From contig OY759275.1 in the NCBI GenBank assembly GCA_963662155.1, positions 1,765,501 through 1,829,500 on the forward strand: a stretch of DNA of 64,000 bases. The letters are read 5' to 3'. The notes beneath the pieces were generated by a model. The model made no database searches, was not told where the DNA came from, and saw only the letters and a list, made by a program, of their open reading frames with translations. Of the stretch, positions 10,783 to 23,854 are shown piece after piece. This DNA is from Lamellibrachia columna (Eukaryota; Annelida; Polychaeta; Sabellida; Siboglinidae). How positions within the stretch are numbered: the first letter of the stretch is position 1; the number at the start of each line of letters is the position of its first letter. Position numbers and translations under genes: made by a program.

Positions 10783-11160
10783 ACTGTTCCACCTCAAATA
10801 GTGATATGTATATAATGTAATAAAACAAAACAACAAAATTAAATAATCCAAATAAAAAACATGTTTGTTGATTTAAGATATCAAACAGGATAACATATCT
10901 TCAGGTGTTTTGGAGAGATTAAAAATAATATGCTGTTACTTGTATATTAAGTGAGAGTATATTACGTGACAACATACCTACTTCTGCAGGAAACCAGCGG
11001 TGTTCCCTCCTTTTATATTGAAATATCATCAGTTTTTTACGCATTGTGGTACATTATGTGACAGACATTACTTGACGACGCTCATAGTTTGTATCTTTGT
11101 ACCTTAAGTCACGGCATTGGCCATAACATAGCAAGATAACCTGTGTTTGTCAGTAGCAGC
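10783..11160. other. AT-rich spacer before the LINE (U2)
   Basis: Homologous to 4963-5385. No gene. Confidence 0.5.
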
Positions 11161-11755
11161 TTTAACAAGATTTAAAAAGATTTGTCATCCAAGCCAAAGG
11201 CCCAGATGGCAAGTGAAGAAGGAAGTTATTGGCTTATCAAGAGTCCAACAATGTTCATCTACATGTAACCCGCCCTCTTGAGATATGTGTCAACCTTGTT
11301 TTTAAACATATTGATGCTGCTAGCAGTTACACAATCCGTAGACAATTTGTTCCATTCATTTATTATCCTCTGTGAGAACGAGTACTTCCTGATATCTAAT
11401 CTATGCTGATCCTTTACTAATTTTACCTCATGTCCTCTAATTCTACTATCTTTCTTGAGTGAGAAAAACATATTTCTGTAAATATTTTCATACCCATTCA
11501 ATATCTTAAAACTACAATCTGATCTCCTGTTAACCTCCTTGTCTCTAGAGTTGTTAAACCACATTCTTTCAGGCATTCTTCATAACTAAGGTCTCTCAGT
11601 TCTGGAATAATATTGGTTGCTCTGATCTGTATGCGTTCAAGAGTATCTATATCCTTCTTATGATATGGTCTCCACTCTAGTATACAGTATTCTAAATGAG
11701 GTATAACTATTGCTTTATACAGAGATATAATTAACTTTTTTCCTTGTATGTTATG
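11161..11755 (-). mobile_element. CR1/Jockey-like LINE 3' fragment (U2)
   Basis: Minus strand encodes YKAIVIPHLEYCILEWRPYH, ERIQIRATNIIPELRDLSYE and, after a frameshift near 11505, KILNGYENIYRNMFFSLKKD and the ORF end at 11259. The tail TTTAACAAGATTTAAAAAGA is at 11161. It is the same insertion as in U1 (same flank CCTGTGTTTG), but keeps the 3' half and lacks the 5' half, which ends in a GC-richer junction near 11755. Confidence 0.82.
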
Positions 11756-12466
11756 GGCCTCGCAGCCAGCCCTCTCGGTGTCACAGCTGGCCCCAGAGAA
11801 ATACGACCGGGCTGCCCCTTTTCGCCCACGACTTCCGTTTCTTTGGAACAGACCACAGAACAAAATTGCACGTTTTGTCTGATTATAAGAAAACGCCACC
11901 ATTAAACATTCTGATTTTTTTTTACAACAACTGCCATAATCTCATTGACATGCTGACCAAGTTTTGTCAAAATCACGTACCTCCAGCTGTTCTAAAATGC
12001 CCCCATGTGTGATGCCCGTCAATATTTACAAAAATAGCCATGTATCCATGGGCCCACGTGGCCCATAGCAGAAAAATTCCCACAAATCAGTCTGCATGTT
12101 AAACTCTTAAAATGCACTGTTTCACAGCCTATAGCTTCTACAAAGAAACCTGTGAATATGCCTGCTCAACTGCACTTATGTCACATCATATGAATTGTTT
12201 AATTTCACATATCACAATTTAATACGCCCTACATTCGTTTGAAGCAATAAACAGGAAGGTCAACTGTGGTCTTACCCCTGTAGTACATTACGTGATGTTA
12301 ATATATACATCACATTACATCATATTTTGTAATTTTTGCACATGGATCAATAGTTTTTGTGCCAGTTGTGTTCACAATTGTATTTCAATACATTTCTGTA
12401 GTTTTGTTAAGTTTACCAGGATACTTTTTTTTAAATTCCTATGTAAATCGCCGTTTTGTAGCATCA
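11756..12466. other. Junction sequence and unclassified repeat (U2)
   Basis: 11756-11860 is a GC-richer patch (CTGGCCCCAGAGAAATACGA) seen only here and in U3. 11870-12100 is the interspersed repeat also at 42900. The rest is AT-rich intron. No gene. Confidence 0.5.
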
Positions 12467-12862
12467 TTTATTATAGTGTGAACATATATTTATTATAGTG
12501 TGAACATATATTTATTATAGTGTGAACATATATTTATTATAGTGTGAACATATATTTATTATATTGTGAACATATATTTATTATAGTGTGAACATATATT
12601 TATTATAGTGTGAACATATATTTATTATAGCGTGAACATATATTTATTATAGTGTGAACATATATTTATTATAGCGTGAACATATATTTATTATAGCGTG
12701 AACATATATTTATTATAGCGTGAACATATATTTATTATAGCGTGAACATATATTTATTATAGTGTGAACATATATTTATTATAGTGTGAACATATATTTA
12801 TTATAGTGTGAACATATATTTATTATAGTGTGAACATATATTTATTATAGTGTGAACATATA
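12467..12862. repeat. 22-bp minisatellite, 18 copies (U2)
   Basis: 396 bp, exactly 18 units containing TTTATTATAGTGTGAACATA, with occasional AGCG or ATTG variants. The same site holds one unit in U5 and 31 in U3. Confidence 0.96.
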
Positions 12863-13596
12863 TGTAGGAATAAGAACTCAATGTGTGTACATTTCACTTT
12901 AATTCACTACTGATAAGTAAAACAGAATATTTTCAGTCCTCGTTATATGTCAGTAATAATTGGACTTAAATCATGTACATAGTTTGACAATTTGATAATA
13001 TAAACAGTTTATTTTCTTCATTTTTGATAGGTTAATATAATATTATGAAGGGTTGTGATAAATATATTAAGTTACACTTAAGCATCCTATTTTATGATTT
13101 ACATATTTAAAAATTACAGGGAAACTAGAAGAAGGGGCGGGACGTTTCGGTTTTTCCTAGTAGAAATGTTCAAGTACAACTGACCTACATAATTGATAAC
13201 ATATCAAACAAAATCCCTGTAATGAATCTTTATTTAACATTTCTTTATTAGTGTACTTGACCCGTCATACTTAAATATGTAACATTTGAACTTATAATAA
13301 TATATGTATAAAATACTTCTAGTATGCTGAAATCCTTGGAAGACCCAAGTTTGGCAGCACACCAAAATAAAAGGGGTTAAACAGTTCATAATCGATAAGC
13401 AGTTCCAGTTGTTATGGAATCCAATAGTAAAAGTTTGTGAAAATAAACACGATACATGTTCATTTGGGAAGGAACGTGAAACTAAAATGTGGTCTTAAGA
13501 CATGAGTCAATTTGAAACCCTAATTGGATCATTTAATATGGATTGAGGGTTCATTAAGAAACAATCAGCAGTGCTTGTTCATGGTTTATATTGCAG
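12863..13596. other. Intron leading into pair 1 (U3)
   Basis: AT-rich and conserved before pair 1 in U3, U4 and U6. It ends in the acceptor TTTATATTGCAG. No gene seen. Confidence 0.55.
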
Positions 13597-13680
13597 TTTG
13601 ACAGAGTGTAGAATCACAGCTCAAGGAGTGCTCGATGTGACCAGATCCCTTGCAAACTGCCCACAACTGGAATACCTTTG
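13597..13680 (+). CDS. LRR exon 7 (28-residue type, pair 1, U3)
   Basis: LTECRITAQGVLDVTRSLAN, then CPQLEYL. It differs from U1 in having Tyr for Thr before the last Leu, and it ends TG, restoring Trp at the junction. Donor GTGAGT. Confidence 0.87.
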
Positions 13681-13844
13681 GTGAGTTGTAGGTCTTTATA
13701 TACAACCTCACTGTACGGCTTGTGTTTGTGTACATGGTTTATTTTATTGTTGTACCAAGTATGTTTTGAATACATGCACTGTTTTAAATTGTAGAATGTG
13801 TGTTGTGTTATTTAAATGTTTCTTTAAACAATATAAATGTACAG

Positions 13845-13931
13845 GTTGTTTGGAAATGACATCAGCGATCCCGAGGCTGGTCAAGCTCTTGGTCGCAGCA
13901 TAGTTGCCATGACATCTCTGCGGGAGTTGAG
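13845..13931 (+). CDS. LRR exon 8 (29-residue type, pair 1, U3)
   Basis: LFGNDISDPEAGQALGRSIV, as in U1. 164-bp intron before it, donor GTAAGG. Confidence 0.87.
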
Positions 13932-14832
13932 GTAAGGCATATCTACACTATCAAGCAGTCTACCATGTTTTACATACTTCTCAATTTATTATTTCAATAT
14001 AATCCTTTTTATTCTCACAGCCTGCACTTTCTGGTGTACAGAGGGCTAGGAGCAACAATTTGTGTTTAAAATACAGGATAGTTTCATTACTCAACACATG
14101 CTAGAACCAACTGGGGGAGAGACGTGGACCACTGGGCAGCAGTGATCATGATCAATAACATGCATGCATGCGTACATGCATGCATGCGTCTATACAGACA
14201 TTGTTTTTATTGTATTTCATTGAAACATGCATTCTATGAGCAATTACAGCCTGTTCTTAATAATTTGATATATCAAGAGAACTACACTGAATTTGTCTAA
14301 ATACACTGTAGTTAACTTAATGACTGTATTGATAATTTGGGAAGAACTTTTATGTGCGTCCTGTATAGGGCAGACAATTAAATGTTCTGCAAATGTTTTT
14401 TATGTTCAGGTGACATTGACAGTGACATGAATACTGTTAGTTGACATTGACAGTGACATGAATACTGTTGAGTTTCTGACCAATAAACAGTCTGCAACAA
14501 ATTGTTACATGTTCCCAGAAATATATGATGAAGATATTGTGCTGATGTATTGTGATTTAACTCCAAGTACAACCAAGAATCCCTCCTGAAAAGTTTGCCT
14601 TTAGACAAAACAGACTGGTGTATTCTCATTGGCTGAACATAATGCTATGTGAGACATTTTTGGCGAATATCCTGTTGGTTGTTGGTAGGGCAATCGCTCA
14701 ACCGTGACTGTCCTACTGGTTTAGAATGACAGGAATTACCCAACTGCGTGCTACCTTTGTTTTGGGAAACAGTCTTTGTATACTGTGTATTGTGGACTGT
14801 TCACCAGCGCCTTTAAATGTCTTCTACTACAG
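13932..14832. other. Intron with acidic-ORF relic (U3)
   Basis: Copy of 345-1248. The relic is at about 14379-14618, with the same in-frame stop and the same junction into GTGTATTCTC. Confidence 0.5.
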
Positions 14833-14916
14833 TTTGAGATCATGCAACATAGGAACGGAAGGCATGCGGGCAATGACCACTGCACTTTCTCACTGCACAA
14901 GAGTTGAGGAACTTTG
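14833..14916 (+). CDS. LRR exon 9 (28-residue type, pair 2, U3)
   Basis: LRSCNIGTEGMRAM copy, acceptor CTACTACAG, donor GTGAGT, phase 2. Confidence 0.87.
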
Positions 14917-15186
14917 GTGAGTTGATTTGTATATATTGAAATTCATTGTGTAGTCTGACATGTATTTATTTATATGATGCTATTTATATTATAAAAGGTA
15001 CAATTTTGTTTCTTTGAAGGTTCATTCGTGGAAAATTATTTTGTTATGTTATTATATTAATTATGTGATCCATCATTGTTCTTAAGCTGTATTGAATGAT
15101 GTGTTATGAATCATATTATTATGGTGAATCCTGCATCACTTATGTTAATAATTATTATGTTGTGGTAATAAATAACAAATGTACAG

Positions 15187-15273
15187 GTTGGACAACAATG
15201 ATCTCAGTGATCCCAAGGTCAGCGAAACTTTGGCTGACTCAATTCATCAGATGACTTCTTTGCGGAAATTGAG
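15187..15273 (+). CDS. LRR exon 10 (29-residue type, pair 2, U3)
   Basis: LDNNDLSDPKVSETLADSIH: the Glu of U1 and U2 is Lys (GAG to AAG), a charge change at an exposed position. U4 and U7 share it. 270-bp intron before, donor GTAAGT. Confidence 0.87.
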
Positions 15274-15610
15274 GTAAGTAGTTCATCGCCATAGTTATTG
15301 TTTCACTATATATGCACAAATATGGTATTGGGGAGCAAGTGTAAGGCCAATTTTCCTGACCTCTGTTATAAATACTTTTATATGTTCTCATTTCTTTTGG
15401 CCACAAATGTTACTGAGGTCGTAAAAACATATCTGAAACATATCTAATTTAGACACCAAGAAACGTCACATGCATGGAATCCACATAAAGATGGGTCACG
15501 AGACTAAAATGCCCAAGTTATCGCAATAATTTGTTATTGTCCGAGTGGTTATTTTTATTCAAAATAAGTCAGAATACTGGTTATGCTGTCCGCAGCTTTT
15601 TGAACCTTCA
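15274..15610. other. Intron, nothing recognised (U3)
   Basis: Copy of 1690-2029. Confidence 0.5.
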
Positions 15611-16046
15611 CGGCCCTTTCATTAGAGTTAGAATGCGCTGTTGTCCGGCATCATGTGACCTTTGTGTTGATTGTCACATGACCTGGGTGTTGATTGTCAC
15701 ATGACAGTAGTCTATGAAGATTGCGGGAATGTTGTAGCCGCCGTCTCGGTTTATCTCTGGGTGCCTCTCCTAATTTCGATAGCCTCGCTTATCATTCTCC
15801 TCCAGAAGTTGTCCTCTCTGACTCTCACTGTCGCATCCTTGGCCATGATGTTATGACCCTGGTTGACCTGATGTTCCCCTACAGCTTTGATGTTTGTGTG
15901 TTCTTTGAGTCTGGACCCTAGTGACCTGCTGGTTTTGCCCACATGTTTGTTTACATTCGGGACGCTTTAGAGCCATTCTCCCAAATTGTCTGACGGTTGG
16001 CTTGGGAGAGGCCACTTTTTTCATGTTCTCCAATCTCTGTTAAACT
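15611..16046 (-). mobile_element. Penelope-like GIY-YIG fragment (U3)
   Basis: Copy of the U1 fragment with Met for Thr after GHNI. Same frameshift before NRDGGYNIPAIF. Confidence 0.82.
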
Positions 16047-17215
16047 TTAATCTGATGAAATACATAGCATAAACATTTAAATTCTTAAGTTTCTTTGTTT
16101 AAATCTAAAAACTCACTAAGTGGCAGACAGCACATGTCAGGAATGTTACCCTCTACTGTTATGCCCGGTATCAAGGTACCGAGTTCATTTTAACACCCTA
16201 AAGAAATATAAGTCAATGCAGGAATTTAATTATAATAGTGATATTCTACAGTTATTATGTTCTTCTTCATGTTATACTAAAAAACAGTGTGGGGACCATC
16301 TATAGATTCATAAAATGAGATCCTGTTCCGGGAATGTTATTTGAAATTGTGCATGCGTGCACAGCACTGTTGCATATACAAACTGGTAATTGAATTGGAA
16401 CACAATTTTAAAATAACCCTCTCCCATAGAACACTTCTATTTTTAGATAATATAGTCCAGAGATAACTATTTGGACACATCACTTTTAGCTATACAAAAT
16501 TAAAGCTTGGTACCGGACGTAACAATAAACATTATAGCTTGGTACCAGGCATAACAACTATCTTTAAAGCAAATATAGATGTATTCTATGTATGTCAAAC
16601 TGATGCTTACTGTGCAGGACAGTAATTAGTTTCCATAACAAAGTTTGGTACCGGGCGTAACAAGTTAAAGTTTGACAATTTGTTGGATAGCGCGAAGATC
16701 AAAAGTAAAGGCACTTCTTCAAATAACTACTTTGAAATAATACATTCATCATAAATTTGATTATACTCTGCTTTCTAAACAATGTTAATTTTGGAAAATC
16801 ATTAATTTGTAGTATTGAAATATTGGTGCGGGAGCTTGGAGGGGCCTCAATTATAGTTTGTGACACACATTGGAAAGTTTACTTTAACATAAGACACTTG
16901 AACTGGTGAATAATCATTACTGAATTAAAAATAATAACTTTCTGAAATACAAAATATTTTTGGGAAAGCTTATTTTGGCTGTTTTTTTACACTTTATAGG
17001 GACGTGGACCGTTCATTGGCATACGAATATAGGAAAGGTATATATTTCTTAACGAACTCGTCAAGACAAACCCAGTGGGATATAATAATACTATTTTAGG
17101 TAAAGAAACAAACAAATAATAAGACGGGGAAACTCCAAAACGAACTGTCAGACAATTTAGGAGAGCGTCCCTTTATCTCATATTTCACCCCAGACATGTT
17201 GTTTTTTGGGGTTTT
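16047..17215. other. Spacer with TTGGTACC motifs (U3)
   Basis: Single 172-bp repeat, three TTGGTACC motifs, then AT-rich sequence up to the satellite. No gene. Confidence 0.5.
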
Positions 17216-18985
17216 GTCCTTGGGGTGTTCCACTGTGGATATTTTGGTGTTGTAGGGTTTGTGGTAGGTCCCCACTCTGTGTTGTACTTCGGGTGTTCCA
17301 CTGTGGATATTACGGTGTTGTAGGGTTTGTGGTATGTCCCCACTCTGTGTTGTCCTTGGGGTGTTCCACTGTGGATATTATGGTGTTGTAGGGTTTGTGG
17401 TATGTCCCCACTCTGTGTTGTCCTTGGGGTGATCCACTGTGGATATTATGGTGTTGTAGGGTTTGTGGTATGTCCCCACTCTTTGTTGTCCTTGGGGTGA
17501 TCCACTGTGGATATTATGGTGTTGTAGGGTTTGTGGTATGTCCCCACTCTGTGTTGTCCTTGGGGTGTTCCACTGTAGATATTATGGTGTTGTAGGGTTT
17601 GTGGTATGTCCCCACTCTGTGTTGTCCTTGGGGTGATCCACTGTGGATATTACGGTGTTGTAGGGTTTGTGGTATGTCCCCACTCTGTGTTGTCCTTGGG
17701 GTGATCCACTGTGGATATTATGGTGTTGTAGGGTTTGTGGTATGTCCCCACTCTGTGATGTCCTTGGGGTGTTCCACTGTGGATATTATGGTGTTGTAGG
17801 GTTTGTGGTATGTCCCCACTCTGTGTTGTTCTTGGGGTGTTGCACTGTGGATATTACGGTGTTGTAGGGTTTGTGGTATGTCCCCACTCTGTGTTGTACT
17901 TGGGGTGTTCCACTGTGGATATTGTGGTGTTGTAGGGTTTGTGGTATGTCCCCACTCTGTGTTGTCCTTGGGGTGTTCCACTGTGGATATTATGGTGTTG
18001 TAGGGTTTGTGGTATGTCCCCACTCTGTGTTGTCCTTGGGGTGTTCCACTGTGGATATTGTGGTGTTGTAGGGTTTGTGGTATGTCCCCACTCTGTGTTG
18101 TCCTTGGGGTGTTCCACTGTGGATATTATGGTGTTGTAGGGTTTGTGGTATGTCCCCACTCTGTGTTGTACTTGGGGTGTTCCACTGTGGATATTGTGGT
18201 GTTGTAGGGTTTGTGGTATGTCCCCACTCTGTGTTGTCCTTGGGGTGTTCCACTGTGGATATTATGGTGTTGTAGGGTTTGTGGTATGTCCCCACTCTGT
18301 GTTGTCCTTGGGGTGTTCCACTGTGGATATTATGGTGTTGTAGGGTTTGTGGTATGTCCCCACTCTGTGTTGTACATGGGGTGTTCCACTGTGGATATTA
18401 TGGTGTTGTAGGTTTTGTGGTATGTCCCCACTCTGTGTTGTACTTTGGGCGTTCCACTGTGGATATTGTGGTGTTGTAGGGTTTGTGGTATGTCCCCACT
18501 CTGTGTTGTCCTTGGGGTGTTCCACTGTGGATATTATGGTGTTGTAGGGTTTGTGTTATGTCCCCACTCTGTGTTGTCCTTGGGGTGTTCCACTGTGGAT
18601 ATTATGGTGTTGTAGGGTTTGTGGTATGTCCCCACTCTGTGTTGTCCTTGGGGTGTTGCACTGTGGATATTATGGTGTTGTAGGGTTTGTGGTATGTCCC
18701 CACTCTGTGTTGTCCTTGGGGTGTTCCACTGTGGATATTATGGTGTTGTAGGGTTTGTGGTATGTCCCCACTCTGTGTTGTCCTTGGGTTGTTGCACTGT
18801 GGATGTTACGGTGTTGTAGGGTTTGTGGTATGTCCCCACTCTGTGTTGTCCTTGGGGTGTTGCACTGTGGATATTATGGTGTTGTAGGGTTTGTGTTATG
18901 TCCCCACTCTGTGTTGTCCTTGGGGTGTTCCACTGTGGATATTATGGTGTTGTAGGGTTTGTGGTATATCCCCACTCTGTGTTGT
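17216..18985. repeat. 68-bp satellite, 26 copies (U3)
   Basis: 1,770 bp, 26.0 units, the longest array of this family here. Copies differ by scattered substitutions and no indels, so the 66- and 101-codon ORFs repeat every 68 bp on both strands. None is a gene. Confidence 0.96.
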
Positions 18986-19280
18986 CCGTGAGTGCTGTGT
19001 TGACATGTGTGACTTCTGTGTTGACATGTGTGACTTCTGTGTTGACATGTGTGACTTCTGTGTTGACATGTGTGACTTCTGTGTTTACATGTGTGACTTC
19101 TGTGTTGACATGTTTGACTTCTGTGTTGACATGTGTGACTTCTGTGTTGATATGTGTGACTTCTGTGTTGACATGTGTGACGTGTGACTTCGGTCATATG
19201 ACACAAGACAACAGCACATTCTACCCCCGGTGGTTGTTGTCCCTGAGTGCTGCGTTGACATGTGTGACTTCTGTGACATC
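18986..19280. repeat. 21-bp satellite (U3)
   Basis: Same composition as in U2 (nine units plus one TTCG junction segment), differing by single bases, joined without the linker. Confidence 0.92.
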
Positions 19281-19310
19281 TTTTACCGAAGTTAAAATTA
19301 GTCAAAATGC

Positions 19311-19485
19311 ACTTTTGTCTGTACATGCACTACTTTTGTCTGCACACTTTTGACTGTACATGCACTACTTTTGTCTGCACACTTTTGTCTGTACATGCAC
19401 TACTTTTGTCTGCACACTTTTGCCTGTACATGCACTACTTTTGTCTGCACAGTTTTGTCTGTACATGCACTACTTTTGTCTGCAC
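19311..19485. repeat. 35-bp satellite, 5 copies (U3)
   Basis: 175 bp, exactly five units, one fewer than U2. Confidence 0.94.
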
Positions 19486-19863
19486 ACTGTGCCACCGCAA
19501 ATAGTGATATGTATATAATGTAATAAAACAAAACAACAAAATTAAATAATCCAAATAAAAAACATGTTTGTTGATTTAAGATATCAAACAGGATAACATA
19601 TCTTCAGGTGTTTTGGAGAGATTAAAAATAATATGCTGTTACTTGTATATTAAGTGAGAGTATATTACGTGACAACATACCTACTTCTGCAGGAAACCAG
19701 CGGTGTTCCCTCCTTTTATATTGAAATATCATCAGTTTTTTACACATTGTGGTACATTATGTGACAGACATTACTTGACGACGCTCATAGTTTGTATCTT
19801 TGTACCTTAAGTCACGGCATTGGCCATAACATAGCAAGATAACCTGTGTTTGCCAGTAGCAGC
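19486..19863. other. AT-rich spacer before the LINE (U3)
   Basis: Copy of 10783-11160. No gene. Confidence 0.5.
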
Positions 19864-20458
19864 TTTAACAAGATTTAAAAAGATTTGTCATCCAAGCCAA
19901 AGGCCCAGATGACAAGTGAAGAAGGAAGTTATTGGCTTATCAAGAGTCCAACAATGTTCATCTACATGTAACCCGCCCTCTTGAGATATGTGTCAACCTT
20001 GTTTGTAAACATACTTATGCTGCTAGCAGTTACACAATCCGTAGACAATTTGTTCCATTCTTTTATTATCCTCTGTGAGAACGAGTACTTCCTGATATCT
20101 AATCTATGCTGATCCTTTACTAATTTTACCTCATGTCCTCTAATTCTACTATCTTTCTTGAGTGAGAAAAACATATTTCTGTAAATATTTTCATACCCAT
20201 TCAATATCTTAAAACTACAATCTGATCTCCTGTTAACCTCCTTGTCTCTAGAGTTGTTAAACCACATTCTTTCAGGCATTCTTCATAACTAAGGTCTCTC
20301 AGTTCTGGAATAATATTGGTTGCTCTGATCTGTATGCGTTCAAGAGTATCTATATCCTTCTTATGATATGGTCTCCACTCTAGTATACAGTATTCTAAAT
20401 GAGGTATAACTATTGCTTTATACAGAGATATAATTAACTTTTTTCCTTGTATGTTATG
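19864..20458 (-). mobile_element. CR1/Jockey-like LINE 3' fragment (U3)
   Basis: Copy of the U2 fragment with the same frameshift and the same 5' junction. The last ORF piece ends at 19962. Confidence 0.82.
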
Positions 20459-21169
20459 GGCCTCGCAGCCAGCCCTCTCGGTGTCACAGCTGGCCCCAGA
20501 GAAATACGACCGGGCTGCCCCTTTTCGCCCACGACTTCCGTTTCTTTGGAACAGACCACAGAACAAAATTGCACGTTTTGTCTGATTATAAGAAAACGCC
20601 ACCATTAAAAATTCTGATTTTTTTTTACAACAACTGCCATAATCTCATTGACATGCTGACCAAGTTTTGTCAAAATCACGTACCTCCAGCTGTTCTAAAA
20701 TGCCCCCATGTGTGATGCCCGTCAATATTTACAAAAATAGCCATGTATCCATGGGCCCACGTGGCCCATAGCAGAAAAATTCCCACAAATCAGTCTGCGT
20801 GTTAAACTCTTAAAATGCACTGTTTCACAGCCTATAGCTTCTACAAAGAAACCTGTGAATATGCCTGCTCAACTGCACTTATGTCACATCATATGAATTG
20901 TTTAATTTCACATATCACAATTTAATACGCTCTACATTCGTTTGAAGCAATAAACAGGAAGGTCAACTGTGGTCTTACCCCTGTAGTACATTACGTGATG
21001 TTAATATATACATCACATTACATCATATTTTGTAATTTTTGCACATGGATCAATAGTTTTTGTGCCAGTTGTGTTCACAATTGTATTTCAATACATTTCT
21101 GTAGTTTTGTTAAGTTTACCAGGATACTTTTTTTTTAATTCCTATGTAAATCGCCGTTTTGTAGCATCA
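20459..21169. other. Junction patch and unclassified repeat (U3)
   Basis: Copy of 11756-12466. No gene. Confidence 0.5.
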
Positions 21170-21851
21170 TTTATTATAGTGTGAACATATATTTATTATA
21201 GTGTGAACATATATTTATTATAGTGTGAACATATATTTATTATAGTGTGAACATATATTTATTATAGCGTGAACATATATTTATTATAGTGTGAACATAT
21301 ATTTATTATAGTGTGAACATATATTTATTATATTGTGAACATATATTTATTATAGTGTGAACATATATTTATTATAGTGTGGACATATATTTATTATAGT
21401 GTGAACATATATTTATTATAGTGTGAACATATATTTATTATAGCGTGGACATATATTTATTATAGTGTGAACATATATTTATTATAGTGTGAACATATAT
21501 TTATTATAGTGTGAACATATATTTATTATAGTGTGAACATATATTTATTATAGTGTGAACATATATTTATTATAGTGTGAACATATATTTATTATAGTGT
21601 GAACATATATTTATTATATTGTGAACATATATTTATTATAGTGTGAACATATATTTATTATAGTGTGAACATATATTTATTATAGTGTGAACATATATTT
21701 ATTATAGTGTGAACATATATTTATTATAGTGTGAACATATATTTATTATAGTGTGAACATATATTTATTATAGTGTGAACATATATTTATTATAGTGTGA
21801 ACATATATTTATTATAGTGTGAACATATATTTATTATAGTGTGAACATATA
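21170..21851. repeat. 22-bp minisatellite, 31 copies (U3)
   Basis: 682 bp, exactly 31 units, flanked by the same GTAGCATCA and TGTAGGAA as in U2 and U5. Confidence 0.96.
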
Positions 21852-22585
21852 TGTAGGAATAAGAACTCAATGTGTGTACATTTCACTTTAATTCACTACT
21901 GATAAGTAAAACAGAATATTTTCAGTCCTCGTTATATGTCAGTAATAATTGGACTTAAATCATGTACATAGTTTGACAATTTGATAATATAAACAGTTTA
22001 TTTTCTTCATTTTTGATAGGTTAATATAATATTATGAAGGGTTGTGATAAATATATTAAGTTACACTTAAGCATCCTATTTTATGATTTACATATTTAAA
22101 AATTACAGGGAAACTAGAAGAAGGGGCGGGACGTTTCGGTTTTTCCTAGTAGAAGTGTTCAAGTACAACTGACCTACATAATTGATAACATATCAAACAA
22201 AATCCCTGTAATGAATCTTTATTTAACATTTCTTTATTAGTGTACTTGACCCGTCATACTTAAATATGTAACATTTGAACTTATAATAATATATGTATAA
22301 AATACTTCTAGTATGCTGAAATCCTTGGAAGACCCAAGTTTGGCAGCACACCAAAATAAAAGGGGTTAAACAGTTCATAATCGATAAGCAGTTCCAGTTG
22401 TTATGGAATCCAATAGTAAAAGTTTGTGAAAATAAACACGATACATGTTCATTTGGGAAGGAACATGAAACTAAAATGTGGTCTTAAGACATGAGTCAAT
22501 TTGAAACCCTAATTGGATCATTTAATATGGATTGAGGGTTCATTAAGAAACAATCAGCAGTGCTTGTTCATGGTTTATATTGCAG
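21852..22585. other. Intron leading into pair 1 (U4)
   Basis: Copy of 12863-13596. Confidence 0.5.
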
Positions 22586-22669
22586 TTTGACAGAGTGTAG
22601 AATCACAGCTCAAGGAGTGCTCGATGTGACCAGATCCCTTGCAAACTGCCCACAACTGGAAACGCTTGG
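22586..22669 (+). CDS. LRR exon 11 (28-residue type, pair 1, U4)
   Basis: LTECRITAQGVLDV copy ending GG as in U1, so Gly replaces Trp at the junction. Donor GTGAGT. Confidence 0.86.
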
Positions 22670-22861
22670 GTGAGTTGTAGGTCTTTATATACAACCTCAC
22701 TGTACGGCTTGTGTTTGTGTACATGGTTTATTTTATTGTTGTACCAAGTATGTTTTGAATACATGCACTGTTTTAAATTGTAGAATGTGTGTTGTGTTAT
22801 TTAAATGTTTCCAAATTATGCATTAATATTTTGTGTGTCTTTAAACAATATAAATGTACAG

Positions 22862-22948
22862 GTTGTTTGGAAATGACATCAGCGATCCCGAGGCTGGTCA
22901 AGCTCTTGGTCGCAGCATAGTTGCCATGACATCTCTGCGGGAGTTGAG
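22862..22948 (+). CDS. LRR exon 12 (29-residue type, pair 1, U4)
   Basis: LFGNDISDPEAGQALGRSIV. The intron before is 192 bp, with 28 bp (CCAAATTATGCATTAATATT and following) absent from U1 and U3 but present in U6. Confidence 0.87.
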
Positions 22949-23854
22949 GTAAGGCATATCTACACTATCAAGCAGTCTACCATGTTTTACATACTTCTCC
23001 TCAATTTATTATTTCAATATAATCCTTTTTATTCTCACAGCCTGCACTTTCTGGTGTACAGAAGGCTAGGAGCAACAATTTGTGTTTAAAATACAGGATA
23101 GTTTCATTACTCAACACATGCTAGAACCAACTGGGGGAGAGACGTGGACCACTGGGCAGCAGTGATCATGATCAATAACATGTGTGCATGCGTACATGCA
23201 TGCATGCGTCTATACAGACATTGTTTTTATTGTATTTCATTGAAACATGCATTCTATGAGCAATTACAGCCTGTTCTTAATAATTTGATATATCAAGAGA
23301 ATTACACTGAATTTGTCTAAATACACTGTAGTTAACTTAATGACTGTATTGATAATTTGGGAAGAACTTTTATGTGCGTCCTGTATAGGGCAGACAATTA
23401 AATGTTCTGCAAATGTTTTTTATGTTCAGGTGACATTGACAGTGATATGAATACTGTTAGTTGACATTGACAGTGACATGAATACTGTTGAGTTTCTGAC
23501 CAATAAACAGTCTGCAACAAATTGTTACATGTTCCCAGAAATATATGATGAAGATATTGTGCTGATGTATTGTGATTTAACTCCAAGTACAACCAAGAAT
23601 CCCTCCTGAAAAGTTTGCCTTTAGACAAAACAGACTGGTGTATTCTCATTGGCTGAACATAATGCTATGTGAGACATTTTTGGCGAATATCCTGTTGGTT
23701 GTTGGTAGGGCAATCGCTCAACCGTGACTGTCCTACTGGTTTAGAATGACAGGAATTACCCAACTGCGTGCTACCTTTGTTTTGGGAAACATAGTCTTTG
23801 TATACTGTGTGTTGTGGACTGTTCACCAGTGCCTTTAAATGTCTTCTACTACAG
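22949..23854. other. Intron with acidic-ORF relic (U4)
   Basis: Copy of 345-1248; relic at about 23399-23638 with the same junction. Confidence 0.5.

Noticed and set aside
17206..18955. Series of 66- and 101-codon ORFs every 68 bp
   Set aside because: Produced by the 68-bp satellite cycling through three frames; identical on each pass.
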